Source of the DNA: Streptomyces sp. NBC_01276
GTDB taxonomy: Bacteria; Actinomycetota; Actinomycetes; Streptomycetales; Streptomycetaceae
Length of the DNA: 64,000 nucleotides
NCBI RefSeq assembly: GCF_041435355.1
Contig: NZ_CP108442.1
Span: forward strand, 2,170,001 to 2,234,000
Reading direction: 5' to 3'
Shown: positions 47,803 to 56,460 of the stretch, piece after piece
How the letters are laid out: the number at the start of each line of letters is the position of its first letter
Position numbering within the stretch: position 1 is the stretch's first letter
Notes under the pieces: model-generated
The model's input: only the letters and a program-made list of their open reading frames with translations
Database searches by the model: none
What the model was told of the DNA's origin: nothing
Program-made: the position numbers and the translations under genes

Positions 47803-48708
47803 GTGCTCATAGGCCTGCTGACCGCTGTCGCGGCGTCCATCTGCTACGGCACGGGATCCGTCCTGCAAGCCGTGGGCTCGCGCCGGGCCGCCCGGACCTC
47901 GCCGGCCGCCGCCGGGGTCACGGCGCACGGCGGACCGAACCTCACCTCGACCGCCAAGGCGGCGATGACCTGGGAGTTCATCGTCGGCACGATCCTCGAC
48001 TTCGTCGGGTTCGGACTGGGTGCGCTGGCCGCCCGGATGCTGCCGCTGTTCCTGTCCCAGACGGTCATCAGCGCGAACCTGGTCATCACCGCCGTGCTGA
48101 GCGTCAAGATGCTGGGCATCCGGCTGACCCGCAAGGAGTGGGCCTCCATCGGAGTGGTGTGCGCGGCGCTGGTGCTGCTCGCCACGGCCGCCGGTCACGA
48201 GGGCGGCCACCACGCCCCGATGGCCACGCACTGGTGGCTGCTCGCGGTGACCGCGCTGATCATCGTCGGCGGCACGGTGGCCGTGCGCTTCCTCGGCGCC
48301 CGGGCGGCGATCCTGGCGGGTCTGCTCTCGGGGCTGGCCTTCGGCGCGCTGGGCGTCGGGGTGCGGATCCTGGACGGCGTCGAGCCCTTCGCCCTGGGGA
48401 CGATACTCGCCGACCCGGCCCTCTACGCCATCGTGCTGGCCGGCGCGGGTGGCATGTACCTGCACACCGTCGCCCTCCAGATCGGCTCCGTCAACGGTGC
48501 GACGGCGGCGCTGGTCGTCGGCGAGACGGTGCTCCCGGGAGCCATCGGCGTGCTCTGGCTCGGCGACGCCTCCCGGCCGGGACTGGCCTGGCTGGCCGTA
48601 CTGGGCTTCGTCCTGGCGGTCACGGGCGCCGTGGCGGTGGCCTGGTACGGCAACCACGAAGGGGCCGGGGAACCGGCGCCGGAGCCCGTCCCCGAGCCCG
48701 TGTCCTGA
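47803..48708 (+). CDS. Multipass membrane protein (EamA/DMT-like)
   Basis: A 301-residue protein with eight to ten hydrophobic segments in two halves: LIGLLTAVAASICYGTGSVL, FIVGTILDFVGFGLGALAA and AVTALIIVGGTVAVRFLG are clear. The pattern fits the drug/metabolite transporter superfamily, but the loops are not conserved enough to name a substrate. It begins with GTG 47803 after GGAG. Its C-terminus is a Pro/Glu repeat (EPAPEPVPEPVS). Confidence 0.8.
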   Translation: MLIGLLTAVAASICYGTGSVLQAVGSRRAARTSPAAAGVTAHGGPNLTSTAKAAMTWEFIVGTILDFVGFGLGALAARMLPLFLSQTVISANLVITAVLSVKMLGIRLTRKEWASIGVVCAALVLLATAAGHEGGHHAPMATHWWLLAVTALIIVGGTVAVRFLGARAAILAGLLSGLAFGALGVGVRILDGVEPFALGTILADPALYAIVLAGAGGMYLHTVALQIGSVNGATAALVVGETVLPGAIGVLWLGDASRPGLAWLAVLGFVLAVTGAVAVAWYGNHEGAGEPAPEPVPEPVS

Positions 48709-48721
48709 CGCGCGGGCGCCC

Positions 48722-48796
48722 CGGCAGCGGCCGCGGGCCCGCCACCCCCGTTCACCCCCGCGGGTGCCCGGGGTGGCGGGCCCGCGGCCGCTGCCG
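48722..48796. repeat. Perfect 27-base inverted repeat (long hairpin)
   Basis: The left arm (48722-48748) and right arm (48770-48796) are perfect reverse complements over 27 bases, with a 21-base loop. The arms read cggcagcggccgcgggc at their outer part. It begins 14 bases after the DMT-like gene stop and ends 12 bases before the next ATG. It is far longer than the usual terminator stems in this window. Confidence 0.9.
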
Positions 48797-48808
48797 CTTG
48801 CTGGGTGC

Positions 48809-49414
48809 ATGGAGACCACCACCGCCCGGATGGAGACGCCGCGCGCCGCGGGTGCGGCCGGGGTGCTCTTCGCGCTGCTGCTGGCGGCCTCGATCGTCCT
48901 GGTCCGCTACGCGCTCCCGTCGGACGCCGCCCACGCCCCCGTGGATCCCGACCGGCGCTGGGCGGTGAGCGCGGCGCTGGAGATCGTCCCGTTCGCGGGG
49001 ATCTTCTTCCTCTGGTTCATGGGCGCCCTGCGCGCCCACACCGGGGACGCCGAGGACCGGTTCGTCGCCACCGTCTTCCTGGGCAGCGGCTTCGTCTTCA
49101 CGGCCGCCCTGTTCGTCGCCGCGGCCGCGGCGGGCACCGTCCTCCAGGAGAGCACGACGTCGTCCGGCTTCGGCCGCTCCTTCGCCTACACGGTGCTGAC
49201 GACGTACGGGATGCGGATGGCGGCCGTGTTCGTCTTCGCGACCTCGACCATCGGCAGGCGCCTCGGCGTCTTCCCGCGGCCGCTGGTCCTGCTGGGCTTC
49301 GCGGCGGGCCTCCTCCTGCTGCTGGCCGGCTCCTCCCTGCCCTGGTCCGAGCTGCTCTTCCCGGTCTGGGCGCTGGCCGTCAGCGGGTACATCCTGCGGG
49401 TGAGCAGGCACTAG
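48809..49414 (+). CDS. Membrane protein of unknown function
   Basis: A 201-residue protein with about five to six hydrophobic segments (AAGVLFALLLAASIVLVRYA, IVPFAGIFFLWFMGAL, GSGFVFTAALFVAAAAAG, LLGFAAGLLLLLAGSSL). I do not recognise the family. There is no Shine-Dalgarno close to ATG 48809; the long inverted repeat ends just upstream. An in-frame ATG at 48830 is the alternative start. Confidence 0.75.
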   Translation: METTTARMETPRAAGAAGVLFALLLAASIVLVRYALPSDAAHAPVDPDRRWAVSAALEIVPFAGIFFLWFMGALRAHTGDAEDRFVATVFLGSGFVFTAALFVAAAAAGTVLQESTTSSGFGRSFAYTVLTTYGMRMAAVFVFATSTIGRRLGVFPRPLVLLGFAAGLLLLLAGSSLPWSELLFPVWALAVSGYILRVSRH

Positions 49415-49503
49415 TCCTCCCGGCAGGCGACCCCGGGGTGGTACGTGCATTCTGGAGGTCGGGGGTGACGGGGGTGATCGAGCCACGGAAAGGCTGATGC
49501 CTC

Positions 49504-49749
49504 ATGAGGCTTGTCGTCGACCTCAACCGCTGCCAGGGATACGCCCAGTGCGCGTTCCTCGCTCCTGAAGTGTTCGCGATGCACGGTGACGAAGCGCTGC
49601 TCTACGACCCGAACCCGGTCGCGGACGGGGAAGCGGACGGAGAGCTGCGCGGGAACGTCACCCGGGCGGTGGCCGCCTGCCCGGTCCGGGCGATCCTGCT
49701 GGAGCTGGCGGACGGCCATGCCGGGGACGGACCCGGAGGCGCGTCATGA
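49504..49749 (+). CDS. 3Fe-4S-type ferredoxin
   Basis: An 81-residue ferredoxin. The cluster ligands are in LNRCQGYAQCAFLAPEVFAM and the closing AACPVRAI, giving C-x5-C and C-P. The residue between the first cysteines that would bind a fourth iron is not Cys, so the cluster is [3Fe-4S]. It should shuttle one electron from the adjacent reductase to the P450. Its stop overlaps the reductase ATG (ATGA). Confidence 0.93.
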   Translation: MRLVVDLNRCQGYAQCAFLAPEVFAMHGDEALLYDPNPVADGEADGELRGNVTRAVAACPVRAILLELADGHAGDGPGGAS

Positions 49750-51140
49750 CCGCCGACGGCAGCCTGGAGCGGCTCAAGCGCGAGGGGCGCATCGTCGTCG
49801 TCGGCGCTTCGCTGGCGGGCCTGCGGGCCGCCGAGACCATGCGGGAGAAGGGCTTCACCGGCTCCCTCACGATGATCGGCGACGAACCGTACGAGCCCTA
49901 CGACCGGCCCCCGCTGTCCAAGCAGGTGCTGCTGGGCCGGGCCGGCCCGGAGGGCACCGCGCTCCCCCGCCGCCGGGACATCGGGGCCGAGTGGCGTCTC
50001 GGCGTCCCCGCGACCGGCCTGGACATGGCGGCCCGCCGGGTCCGCCTCGGCGACGGGAACGAGGTGGAGTACGACCGGCTCCTGATCGCCACCGGCGTGC
50101 GGGCCCGGCCCTGGCCCCAGGCGGACGAGGCCGCGCTCGACGGGGTCTTCGTACTGCGCACCCGTGACGACGCGGCCGCCCTGGAGCAGAAGCTCGCCGC
50201 CGGACCGCGGCGGGTGCTGGTGATCGGCGCCGGTTTCACCGGCTCCGAGATCGCCTCCGCCTGCCGGGAACGCGGACTGCCCGTCACGGTCGCGGAACGG
50301 GGCGCCGCACCGCTGGTCGGCGCACTGGGCGGGGTGATCGGCGAGGTGGCCGCCGAGATGCACCGCGAGCACGGGGTGGACCTGCGCACCGGGATCATGG
50401 TGACGGGGCTGGAGGGCGACGCCACCGGGCGGGTCCGCGCGGCGCACCTGTCCGACGGCACCACGCTGGAGGCGGACGTGGTGGTCGTCTCCCTCGGGGC
50501 CATGCGCAACACCGAGTGGCTGGCCGGGTCCGGGCTGGGCGCGGGCCCCCGCGGCATCGCGTGCGACGCGGGCTGCCGGGCCTTCGACATCCGGGGCATC
50601 GTCACCGACGACATCTACGTGGCGGGTGACGTGGCACGTTCCCCGCACGCCCTGTTCGGGTACCAGTTCCTGTCCCTGGAGCACTGGGGCAACGCGGTCG
50701 CGCAGGCGGAGACCGCCGCGCACAACATGCTCAGCGAGAGCACGGACCGCCGCCCCCACCTGTGGGTGCCGGCGTTCTGGTCCTCCCAGTTCGGCGTGAA
50801 CATCAAGTCGGTCGGGGTGCCCTCCATGGGCACGGAGATCATGATCACCCAGGGCTCGCGCGGCGAGCGCCGGTTCACGGGCGTGTACGGGTACCAGGGC
50901 CGCGTGATCGGCGCCGTCACCTTCGACCAGTCGCGGTGGCTGCAGTTCTACGAGCGGCTCATCGAGGAGACCGCGCCCTTCCCGCCGCCGTTCACCACCG
51001 TGGACCGCAGGCCGGAGGGCAACCGGCCGATGCCCGCGGACTTCCCCGACCCCTCGGTGCCCACGCACGGCCCGACCATCACCCTCAGCGGCTATTCGCC
51101 GGCCGACCGGCGGATGACCTTCACCCCCGCGCACCACTGA
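49746..51140 (+). CDS. FAD-dependent ferredoxin reductase (putidaredoxin reductase type)
   Basis: A 464-residue flavoprotein. The FAD motif is IVVVGASLAGLRAAETMREK near the N-terminus and the NAD(P)H motif VLVIGAGFTGSEIASACRE near residue 155. The FAD pyrophosphate segment ends in DDIYVAGDVARSP. Length exceeds the usual 400 residues by a C-terminal extension with the WLQFYERLIEE segment. It transfers electrons from NAD(P)H to the ferredoxin encoded just before it. It is followed 48 bases later by the P450. Confidence 0.93.
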   Translation: MTADGSLERLKREGRIVVVGASLAGLRAAETMREKGFTGSLTMIGDEPYEPYDRPPLSKQVLLGRAGPEGTALPRRRDIGAEWRLGVPATGLDMAARRVRLGDGNEVEYDRLLIATGVRARPWPQADEAALDGVFVLRTRDDAAALEQKLAAGPRRVLVIGAGFTGSEIASACRERGLPVTVAERGAAPLVGALGGVIGEVAAEMHREHGVDLRTGIMVTGLEGDATGRVRAAHLSDGTTLEADVVVVSLGAMRNTEWLAGSGLGAGPRGIACDAGCRAFDIRGIVTDDIYVAGDVARSPHALFGYQFLSLEHWGNAVAQAETAAHNMLSESTDRRPHLWVPAFWSSQFGVNIKSVGVPSMGTEIMITQGSRGERRFTGVYGYQGRVIGAVTFDQSRWLQFYERLIEETAPFPPPFTTVDRRPEGNRPMPADFPDPSVPTHGPTITLSGYSPADRRMTFTPAHH

Positions 51141-51188
51141 CCCGGACGCGCCCTCCCCGGAGGAGTGCGAGGAGCACGAGGCCCCCTC

Positions 51189-52436
51189 ATGACCCAAGAC
51201 ATCCTGCGTCAGATCCTGGACTACTCCAACCGGGCCGACCCGTACCCGCTCTACAAGGAGCTCCGCCGGACACCGGTCTACCACGACGGCAGCGGCCCGT
51301 TCGTCGTCAGCACCTACTACGAGATCCAGGCCCTGCTGCACGATCCGCGGATCAGCTCCGACGCCCGCAACCTGGCGTCGGCGGCCGACGACCCGCTGGC
51401 CGAGCCGGGAGAGGAGGAGGAGACGGTCCTTCCGCCGTCCTTCCTGAAGCTCGACCCGCCCGAGCACGACCGGCTGCGCCGCATGACCAACCGGCCCTTC
51501 GGCCCGCCGCACTCCCCGCACCGCGTCCACGACATGCGGGGTGACCTGCACGACATCGTCAAGGGCCTGATCGACAAGATCGCGGAGAACGGCAACGCCG
51601 AACGGATCGACCTGGTCGAGGAGTTCTCCTACCCCTTCCCGGTGACCGTGATCTGCCGGCTGCTGGGCGTGCCGCCGGAGGACGAGGCACGCTTCCACGT
51701 CTGGGCGGACACCCTCGCGGCGAGCCTGGACCCGGATCCGGACGCGGACCCCAAGGAACGCGAGAGGCGTACGCACGACTCCCGCATGGAACTCGGCATG
51801 TACCTGTCCGGGCTGATCGAGGAACGGCGCAAGAACCCGACCGGCGACATGCTCTCCGAGCTGGTCACCGGGAACAGCCCGGACGGCACCATGACGACGA
51901 TGGAGGTGCTGAGCACCGCGGCGCTGCTGCTGATCGCCGGTCACGAGACCACCGTCAACCTGATCACCAACGGGATGCTCACGCTGCTGCGCCATCCGGA
52001 GGTCCTCGACCGGCTGCGCTCCGAGCCGGAGCTCTCCGTCAACCTCGTGGAGGAGCTGCTGCGCTACGAGCCCCCGGTGCAGCTGGTCCCCCAGCGCAGC
52101 ACCCTCGCCGACATCGAGGTGGCGGGCGTGTCCATCCCCAAGGGCGCCTCGCTGTGGCTGGTCCTGGCCGCCGGGAACCGTGACCCCCTGCGGTTCGAGG
52201 ACCCGGACCGCTTCGACCCGGACCGCGAGGACATCCAGCACCTGGGCCTGGGCAGCGGCATCCACAGCTGCTTCGGGGCACCGCTGGCCCGGCAGGAGGC
52301 CCAGCTGGCCCTGAGCGAGCTGGCCCGCAGGCTGGAGAACCCCCGGCTGCTGGCCGACCCGCCCCCGTACCGCCAGAACGCGGTGCTGCGCGGCCCCCGC
52401 CACCTGCCGATCGCCGTGGACGGCATCCGGCCCTGA
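51189..52436 (+). CDS. Cytochrome P450
   Basis: A 415-residue soluble bacterial P450. The I-helix oxygen-binding motif is IAGHETT, the K-helix EELLRYEPPVQLVPQR and the heme-binding loop LGSGIHSCFGAPLARQEAQ with the Cys ligand. In that loop a Leu stands where Phe is usual at the first position. The ATG at 51189 follows GAGG at 8 bases. The preceding ferredoxin and reductase give a complete electron chain in one transcript. The substrate is not deducible; no biosynthetic cluster enzymes flank it. Confidence 0.95.
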   Translation: MTQDILRQILDYSNRADPYPLYKELRRTPVYHDGSGPFVVSTYYEIQALLHDPRISSDARNLASAADDPLAEPGEEEETVLPPSFLKLDPPEHDRLRRMTNRPFGPPHSPHRVHDMRGDLHDIVKGLIDKIAENGNAERIDLVEEFSYPFPVTVICRLLGVPPEDEARFHVWADTLAASLDPDPDADPKERERRTHDSRMELGMYLSGLIEERRKNPTGDMLSELVTGNSPDGTMTTMEVLSTAALLLIAGHETTVNLITNGMLTLLRHPEVLDRLRSEPELSVNLVEELLRYEPPVQLVPQRSTLADIEVAGVSIPKGASLWLVLAAGNRDPLRFEDPDRFDPDREDIQHLGLGSGIHSCFGAPLARQEAQLALSELARRLENPRLLADPPPYRQNAVLRGPRHLPIAVDGIRP

Positions 52437-52461
52437 GGGCGCTGAAGGCGCTGAGGGACCT

Positions 52462-52513
52462 GAGGGACTGAGGGATCCGAGGGCGCCGAGGGACTGAGGG
52501 ATCCGAGGGCGCC
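52462..52513. repeat. Two tandem copies of a 26-base repeat
   Basis: Two 26-base units (52462-52487 and 52488-52513), each reading gagggactgagggatccg at its start, stand head to tail, followed by partial degenerate copies. The whole stretch 52440-52530 is built of ctgaggga/ccgaggg pieces. It lies between the P450 and the convergent thiamine transporter operon and encodes nothing that I can see. Confidence 0.85.
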
Positions 52514-52563
52514 GAGGGATCAGAGGATCAGAGCGCCGGGCGGTCCCCCGCGGGCCACGGCCC

Positions 52564-53589
52564 TCAGGGCCCGCCCGGCAGGACGACCACCTCGGACGGG
52601 GTGAAGGTCACCCGGACCCGGTCGCCCACGGCCGGAGCCCCCGTGAGGCCGCACTCGGCCTCCAGCACCGGTCCCTCCTCGGGCCTCAGCAGCAGGGCCA
52701 CATGGGTGCCCCGGAAGGTGCGCGAGGCCACCTCGCAGCCCAGTCCGTCCGCCCCCAGACGTACGCCGACGGGCCGGATCAGCAGCCGCCGCTCGCCCTC
52801 CGGCGCCCCGGCGGGAACCGGGACCTTCCCCCACGGGGTCTCCGCCGCGCCCCCGGACACCGTGGCCGGGACCACGTTCTCGAAGCCGAGGAAGCGCGCC
52901 ACGAACTCGGAGGCCGGCCGCTCCCAGACCTCCAGCGGGGTCCCGGCCTGCGCGATGCGCCCGTCCCGCATGACCACGACCCGGTCGGCCAGCGCGAAGG
53001 CCTCGCCCTGGTCGTGGGTGACGGCGAGCACGGTGGTGCCGAGGCGGGAGAACAGGGAGCGCAGTTCCACGACGAGCCGTTCCCGCAGCCCCCGGTCGAG
53101 CTGGCCCAGCGGCTCGTCCAGCATCAACAGCCGCGGTGAGGGGGCGAGGGCCCGGGCCAGGGCCACCCGCTGCTGCTCACCGCCCGACAGCGAGGCCACC
53201 GCCCGGCGCTCGGCGCCCGGAAGGCCGACCAGCTCCAGCAGCTCCGCGACCCGGGCGGCCGAGGACCCGCCGGAGGCACCCCGCATCCGCAGTCCGAAGG
53301 CGACGTTCCCGCCGACGTCCCGGTGCGGGAACAGCTGGTGGTCCTGGAACATGAGACCGACCCCGCGCCGGTGCACGGGGACCGCCGCCTGGTCCGCGTC
53401 ACCGAGCAGCACCCGCCCGCCGGACACGGGCTGCAACCCGGCCACCACCCGCAGCAGGGTGGACTTGCCGCTGCCGCTCGGCCCCAGCACGCAGACGATC
53501 TCGTGCTCGGCGACCTCCAGGTCCACCGCGTCCACGACGGCCCGCTCGCCGAAACGGACCGATACGCCGTCGAGCCGGAGCAGGGTCAT
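52564..53589 (-). CDS. thiQ: Thiamine-type ABC transporter ATP-binding protein
   Basis: A 341-residue ATPase. Walker A is LGPSGSGKSTLL, signature LSGGEQQRVALARAL, Walker B LLMLDEPLGQLD, H-loop AVTHDQGEAF. A C-terminal TOBE-like domain follows, which ferric and polyamine ATPases also have, so sequence alone does not decide the substrate. The assignment to thiamine comes from the riboswitch that heads the operon. Its ATG shares a base with the permease stop (TGATG). Confidence 0.85.
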   Translation of the reverse strand: MTLLRLDGVSVRFGERAVVDAVDLEVAEHEIVCVLGPSGSGKSTLLRVVAGLQPVSGGRVLLGDADQAAVPVHRRGVGLMFQDHQLFPHRDVGGNVAFGLRMRGASGGSSAARVAELLELVGLPGAERRAVASLSGGEQQRVALARALAPSPRLLMLDEPLGQLDRGLRERLVVELRSLFSRLGTTVLAVTHDQGEAFALADRVVVMRDGRIAQAGTPLEVWERPASEFVARFLGFENVVPATVSGGAAETPWGKVPVPAGAPEGERRLLIRPVGVRLGADGLGCEVASRTFRGTHVALLLRPEEGPVLEAECGLTGAPAVGDRVRVTFTPSEVVVLPGGP

Positions 53590-55286
53590 CAGAACTCTCC
53601 CGAGGTCGTGGCGGGTCGCAGCCGTTCCAGCAGCAGCAGGGACACCGCGCACACCAGCATCAAAATCGTGCTCAGGGCCATCGCCTGCCCGTAGTTCATC
53701 TCCCCGGCCCGCCCCAGCAGCCGGGCCACCGCCACCGGCAGCGTCGGGTGGTCCGGCCGGGCGATGAACACCGTCGCCCCGAACTCCCCGAGCGAGACGG
53801 CGAAGGCGAAGCCCGCCGCGATCAGCAGCGCCCGCCGCACCAGCGGCAGGTCCACCTCCCGCCAGGCCCGCAGCGGCGACGCCCCGAGCACGGCCGCCGC
53901 CTCCCGCAGCCGGCCGTCCACGGCCCGCAGCACGGGCAGCATGGTCCGTACGACGAACGGCACGCCGACGAGCGCCTGCGCCAGGGGCACCAGGATCCAC
54001 GAGGTCCGCAGGTCCAGCGGCGGCTCGTCCAGCGTGATCAGGAAGCCGAAGCCCACCGTCACGGCGGACACGCCGAGGGGGAGCATCAGCAGCGCGTCGA
54101 AGCCCCGCACCAACGACCCGCCGCGACGGGTCAGCGCCGCGGCCGCGAGCCCTCCGACGAACAGGGCGATGGCGGTGGCGGCCAGCGCGTACTGCAGGGA
54201 GTTCCAGATGGCCTCCAGCGGCGGCACCAGAAACGTTCCGCCCCCGGAACCCGCGTCCTGCAGCGCCCGGTAGAACCCCAGCCCGTACCCGCCGGGCGCG
54301 TCGAAGGACCGCTCCACCAGCACGGCCAGCGGGGCCACGATCAGCAGTGCCACGGTCAGCAGCACCCCGCCGAGGAGGCTCCACTGGGCCCAGCCGCGCG
54401 GGCGGTGCGCGGTGTGCGCCGGGTCCACGAGCCGCAGCGCGGTCTCGCGACGGCGCACGGTCCGGGCGTGCACGGCGAGGATCAGGCCGACAGCGGCGAA
54501 CTGGACCATCGTCAGCACCGCGGCCGTCGGCAGGTCCAGGAGCTGCGCGGTCTGCCGGTAGACCTCCACCTCCAGCGTGGAGTACGCGGGCCCGCCCAGG
54601 ATCTGCACGACGCCGAAGGAGGTGAAGGTGAACAGGAACACCATCAGCGAGGCCGCTGCCACCGCCGGTCCCAGCGCGGGCAGCGTCACCCGTCGCCAGG
54701 CGGCGAACCGCCCGGCGCCCAGGACCCGGGCGGCCTCCTCCTGGCGCGGGTCCAGCTGGGCCCACAGCCCGCCGACGGTGCGGACCACGACGGCGTAGTT
54801 GAAGAAGACGTGGGCGAGCAGGATCGCCCAGACGGTGGTGTCCAGCCGGACGCCCCACAGTTCGTCGAGCAGCCCGCCCCGCCCCACCAGGGCCAGGAAG
54901 GCCGATCCGACCACCACGGTCGGCAGCACGAACGGCACGGTGACCAGGGCCCGCAACGGTTGTTTGCCGGGGAAGTCGAAGCGCGCGAACACGTACGCGC
55001 CGGGAAGGGCGATCAGCAGGGTGAGCACGGTGGAGGCGAACGCCTGCCACGTGGTGAACCACAGGACGCCCGCGATGTCGGGCCGGGCCAGCACCTCGCC
55101 GACGCGCCCGAACTGCCAGCCCTCGTCCGTCTTGAGCCCGCGCCCCACGATCGCGGCGACGGGATAGGCGAAGAACAGCCCGAAGAAGGCGAGCGGCACC
55201 GCCATCAGGGCGAACCTGACGGCGGTGGCGCGCCCGCCCGCCTTCGGGGAGCCGTCCCGCACTACTTCACGACGAGCGAGGACCAT
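53589..55286 (-). CDS. thiP: Thiamine-type ABC transporter permease (fused two-domain)
   Basis: A permease of about 565 residues with two repeated halves, each with the transport domain and EAA loop (EEAARVLGAGRFAAWRRVTL and REAAAVLGASPLRAWREVDL). Around twelve membrane helices are seen. Fused permeases of this kind are used by thiamine and iron importers. The start is uncertain: ATG 55286 overlaps the binding-protein gene by 25 bases, GTG 55262 by one base. Confidence 0.85.
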   Translation of the reverse strand: MVLARREVVRDGSPKAGGRATAVRFALMAVPLAFFGLFFAYPVAAIVGRGLKTDEGWQFGRVGEVLARPDIAGVLWFTTWQAFASTVLTLLIALPGAYVFARFDFPGKQPLRALVTVPFVLPTVVVGSAFLALVGRGGLLDELWGVRLDTTVWAILLAHVFFNYAVVVRTVGGLWAQLDPRQEEAARVLGAGRFAAWRRVTLPALGPAVAAASLMVFLFTFTSFGVVQILGGPAYSTLEVEVYRQTAQLLDLPTAAVLTMVQFAAVGLILAVHARTVRRRETALRLVDPAHTAHRPRGWAQWSLLGGVLLTVALLIVAPLAVLVERSFDAPGGYGLGFYRALQDAGSGGGTFLVPPLEAIWNSLQYALAATAIALFVGGLAAAALTRRGGSLVRGFDALLMLPLGVSAVTVGFGFLITLDEPPLDLRTSWILVPLAQALVGVPFVVRTMLPVLRAVDGRLREAAAVLGASPLRAWREVDLPLVRRALLIAAGFAFAVSLGEFGATVFIARPDHPTLPVAVARLLGRAGEMNYGQAMALSTILMLVCAVSLLLLERLRPATTSGEF

Positions 55287-56362
55287 GCCTTGACCCACTG
55301 GTCACGGTTCTTGGCGATGGCGTCGGGGGCGACCGTTTCCGGCTTCTCGACGACCACGCCGTGCTTCGTGAACACCTCCGGCAGCTTCGCGTCCTTGACC
55401 ACCGGGTTCACGAACATCTGGAGCGGCATGTCCTCCTGGAACTTCTTGCTCACCAGGAAGTCGATGAGCGTCTTGCCGCCCTCCTCGTTCTTCGCGCCCT
55501 TGAGCAGGCCCGCGAACTCGACCTGGCGGAAGCAGGTGCCGGTGGCCACGCCCGTGGGGGCCTCGGCGGGCTGCGGCTCGCCGTAGAGGACCTCGACCGG
55601 CGGGCTGGAGGCGTAGGAGACGACCAGCGGACGGTCGCCCTTGGCCTTCTTGCCGCCCGCGGAGCCGGAGAAGCGCTCGTTGTAGGCCTGCTCCCAGCCG
55701 TCGACGACCTCGACGCCGTTGGCCTTGAGCTTGCTCCAGTAGTCCTTCCAGCCGTCCTCGCCGTACTTGCCGACGGAGGCGAGCAGGAAGCCGAGGCCGG
55801 GCGAGGAGGTCGCGGCGTTCTCGGTGACCAGCAGGTTCTTGTACTCCGGCTTGGTCAGGTCGTCCAGCGTCTGCGGCGGGGCGATCTTCTTGTCGGCGAA
55901 GTAGGCCTTGTCGTAGTTGACGCAGATGTCGCCGGAGTCGACCGGGGTGACACGGTGCTGCTGGTCGAGCACGAACTCCGGCTTGACCTGGTCCAGGCCC
56001 TTGGCCTGGTACGGGGTGAAGATCCCGTTGTCGAGGGCGCGCGAGAGGAGCGTGTTGTCGACGCCGAAGAAGACGTCGCCCCGCGGGGAGCCCTTGGTGA
56101 GGATCTCCTGGTTCAGGGCGGCGCCGGCGTCGCCGGACTTCAGGACCTTGACGGTGTAGCCGCTCTGCTGCTCGAACTCCTTGAGGACCGTGTCGGTCAC
56201 GTTGAAGGAGTCGTGGGAGACCAGGGTGATCGTCTTGGACTTCGGGGCGTCGCTCGCGCCCGCCGGCTTGTCCTTGGTGTCGCCGCCGCCGCAGGCGCTG
56301 AGCGTGCCGACGCCCAGCGCGGCCACGAGCGCTGCGCCCGCGATCTTCTTGGTGGTGCTCAC
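55262..56362 (-). CDS. thiB: Thiamine-type ABC transporter substrate-binding lipoprotein
   Basis: A 366-residue binding protein. The N-terminus is a lipoprotein signal peptide with a lipobox (GTLSACGGG). The mature region has TLVSHDSFNVTDTVLKEFE and FFGVDNTLLSRAL, as in thiamine-binding ThiB/TbpA proteins, and DSGDICVNYDKAYF. AGGAGG lies 9 bases upstream of the GTG at 56362. A TPP riboswitch and two hairpins occupy the leader, so expression should fall when thiamine pyrophosphate is abundant. Confidence 0.88.
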   Translation of the reverse strand: MSTTKKIAGAALVAALGVGTLSACGGGDTKDKPAGASDAPKSKTITLVSHDSFNVTDTVLKEFEQQSGYTVKVLKSGDAGAALNQEILTKGSPRGDVFFGVDNTLLSRALDNGIFTPYQAKGLDQVKPEFVLDQQHRVTPVDSGDICVNYDKAYFADKKIAPPQTLDDLTKPEYKNLLVTENAATSSPGLGFLLASVGKYGEDGWKDYWSKLKANGVEVVDGWEQAYNERFSGSAGGKKAKGDRPLVVSYASSPPVEVLYGEPQPAEAPTGVATGTCFRQVEFAGLLKGAKNEEGGKTLIDFLVSKKFQEDMPLQMFVNPVVKDAKLPEVFTKHGVVVEKPETVAPDAIAKNRDQWVKAWSSLVVK

Positions 56363-56373
56363 TGGTGAATTCC

Positions 56374-56390
56374 TCCTGGGATGTCCAGGA
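56374..56390 (-). promoter_or_regulatory. Short hairpin overlapping the thiB ribosome-binding site
   Basis: Arms tcctgg (56374-56379) and ccagga (56385-56390) with a 5-base loop place part of the AGGAGG Shine-Dalgarno (56372-56377) in the stem. It may be the switch element of translational control, but its length is short. Confidence 0.45.
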
Positions 56391-56399
56391 GAAGACGCG

Positions 56400-56440
56400 G
56401 CCCTGCCCGGCGCTCTGTGGGAGCGGACGCCGGGCAGGGC
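56400..56440 (-). terminator. Leader hairpin between riboswitch and thiB
   Basis: Arms gccctgcccggcg (56400-56412) and cgccgggcagggc (56428-56440) are perfect 13-base complements with a 15-base loop. It lies 20 bases after the aptamer and 38 before the start. It may be the terminator of a transcriptional switch, although no run of U follows it. Confidence 0.6.
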
Positions 56441-56460
56441 GCAACAGCTTGAGTGATGAC

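Noticed and set aside
52440..52530. Repeat stretch taken as a CRISPR array
   Set aside because: Units are contiguous with no spacers and too short.
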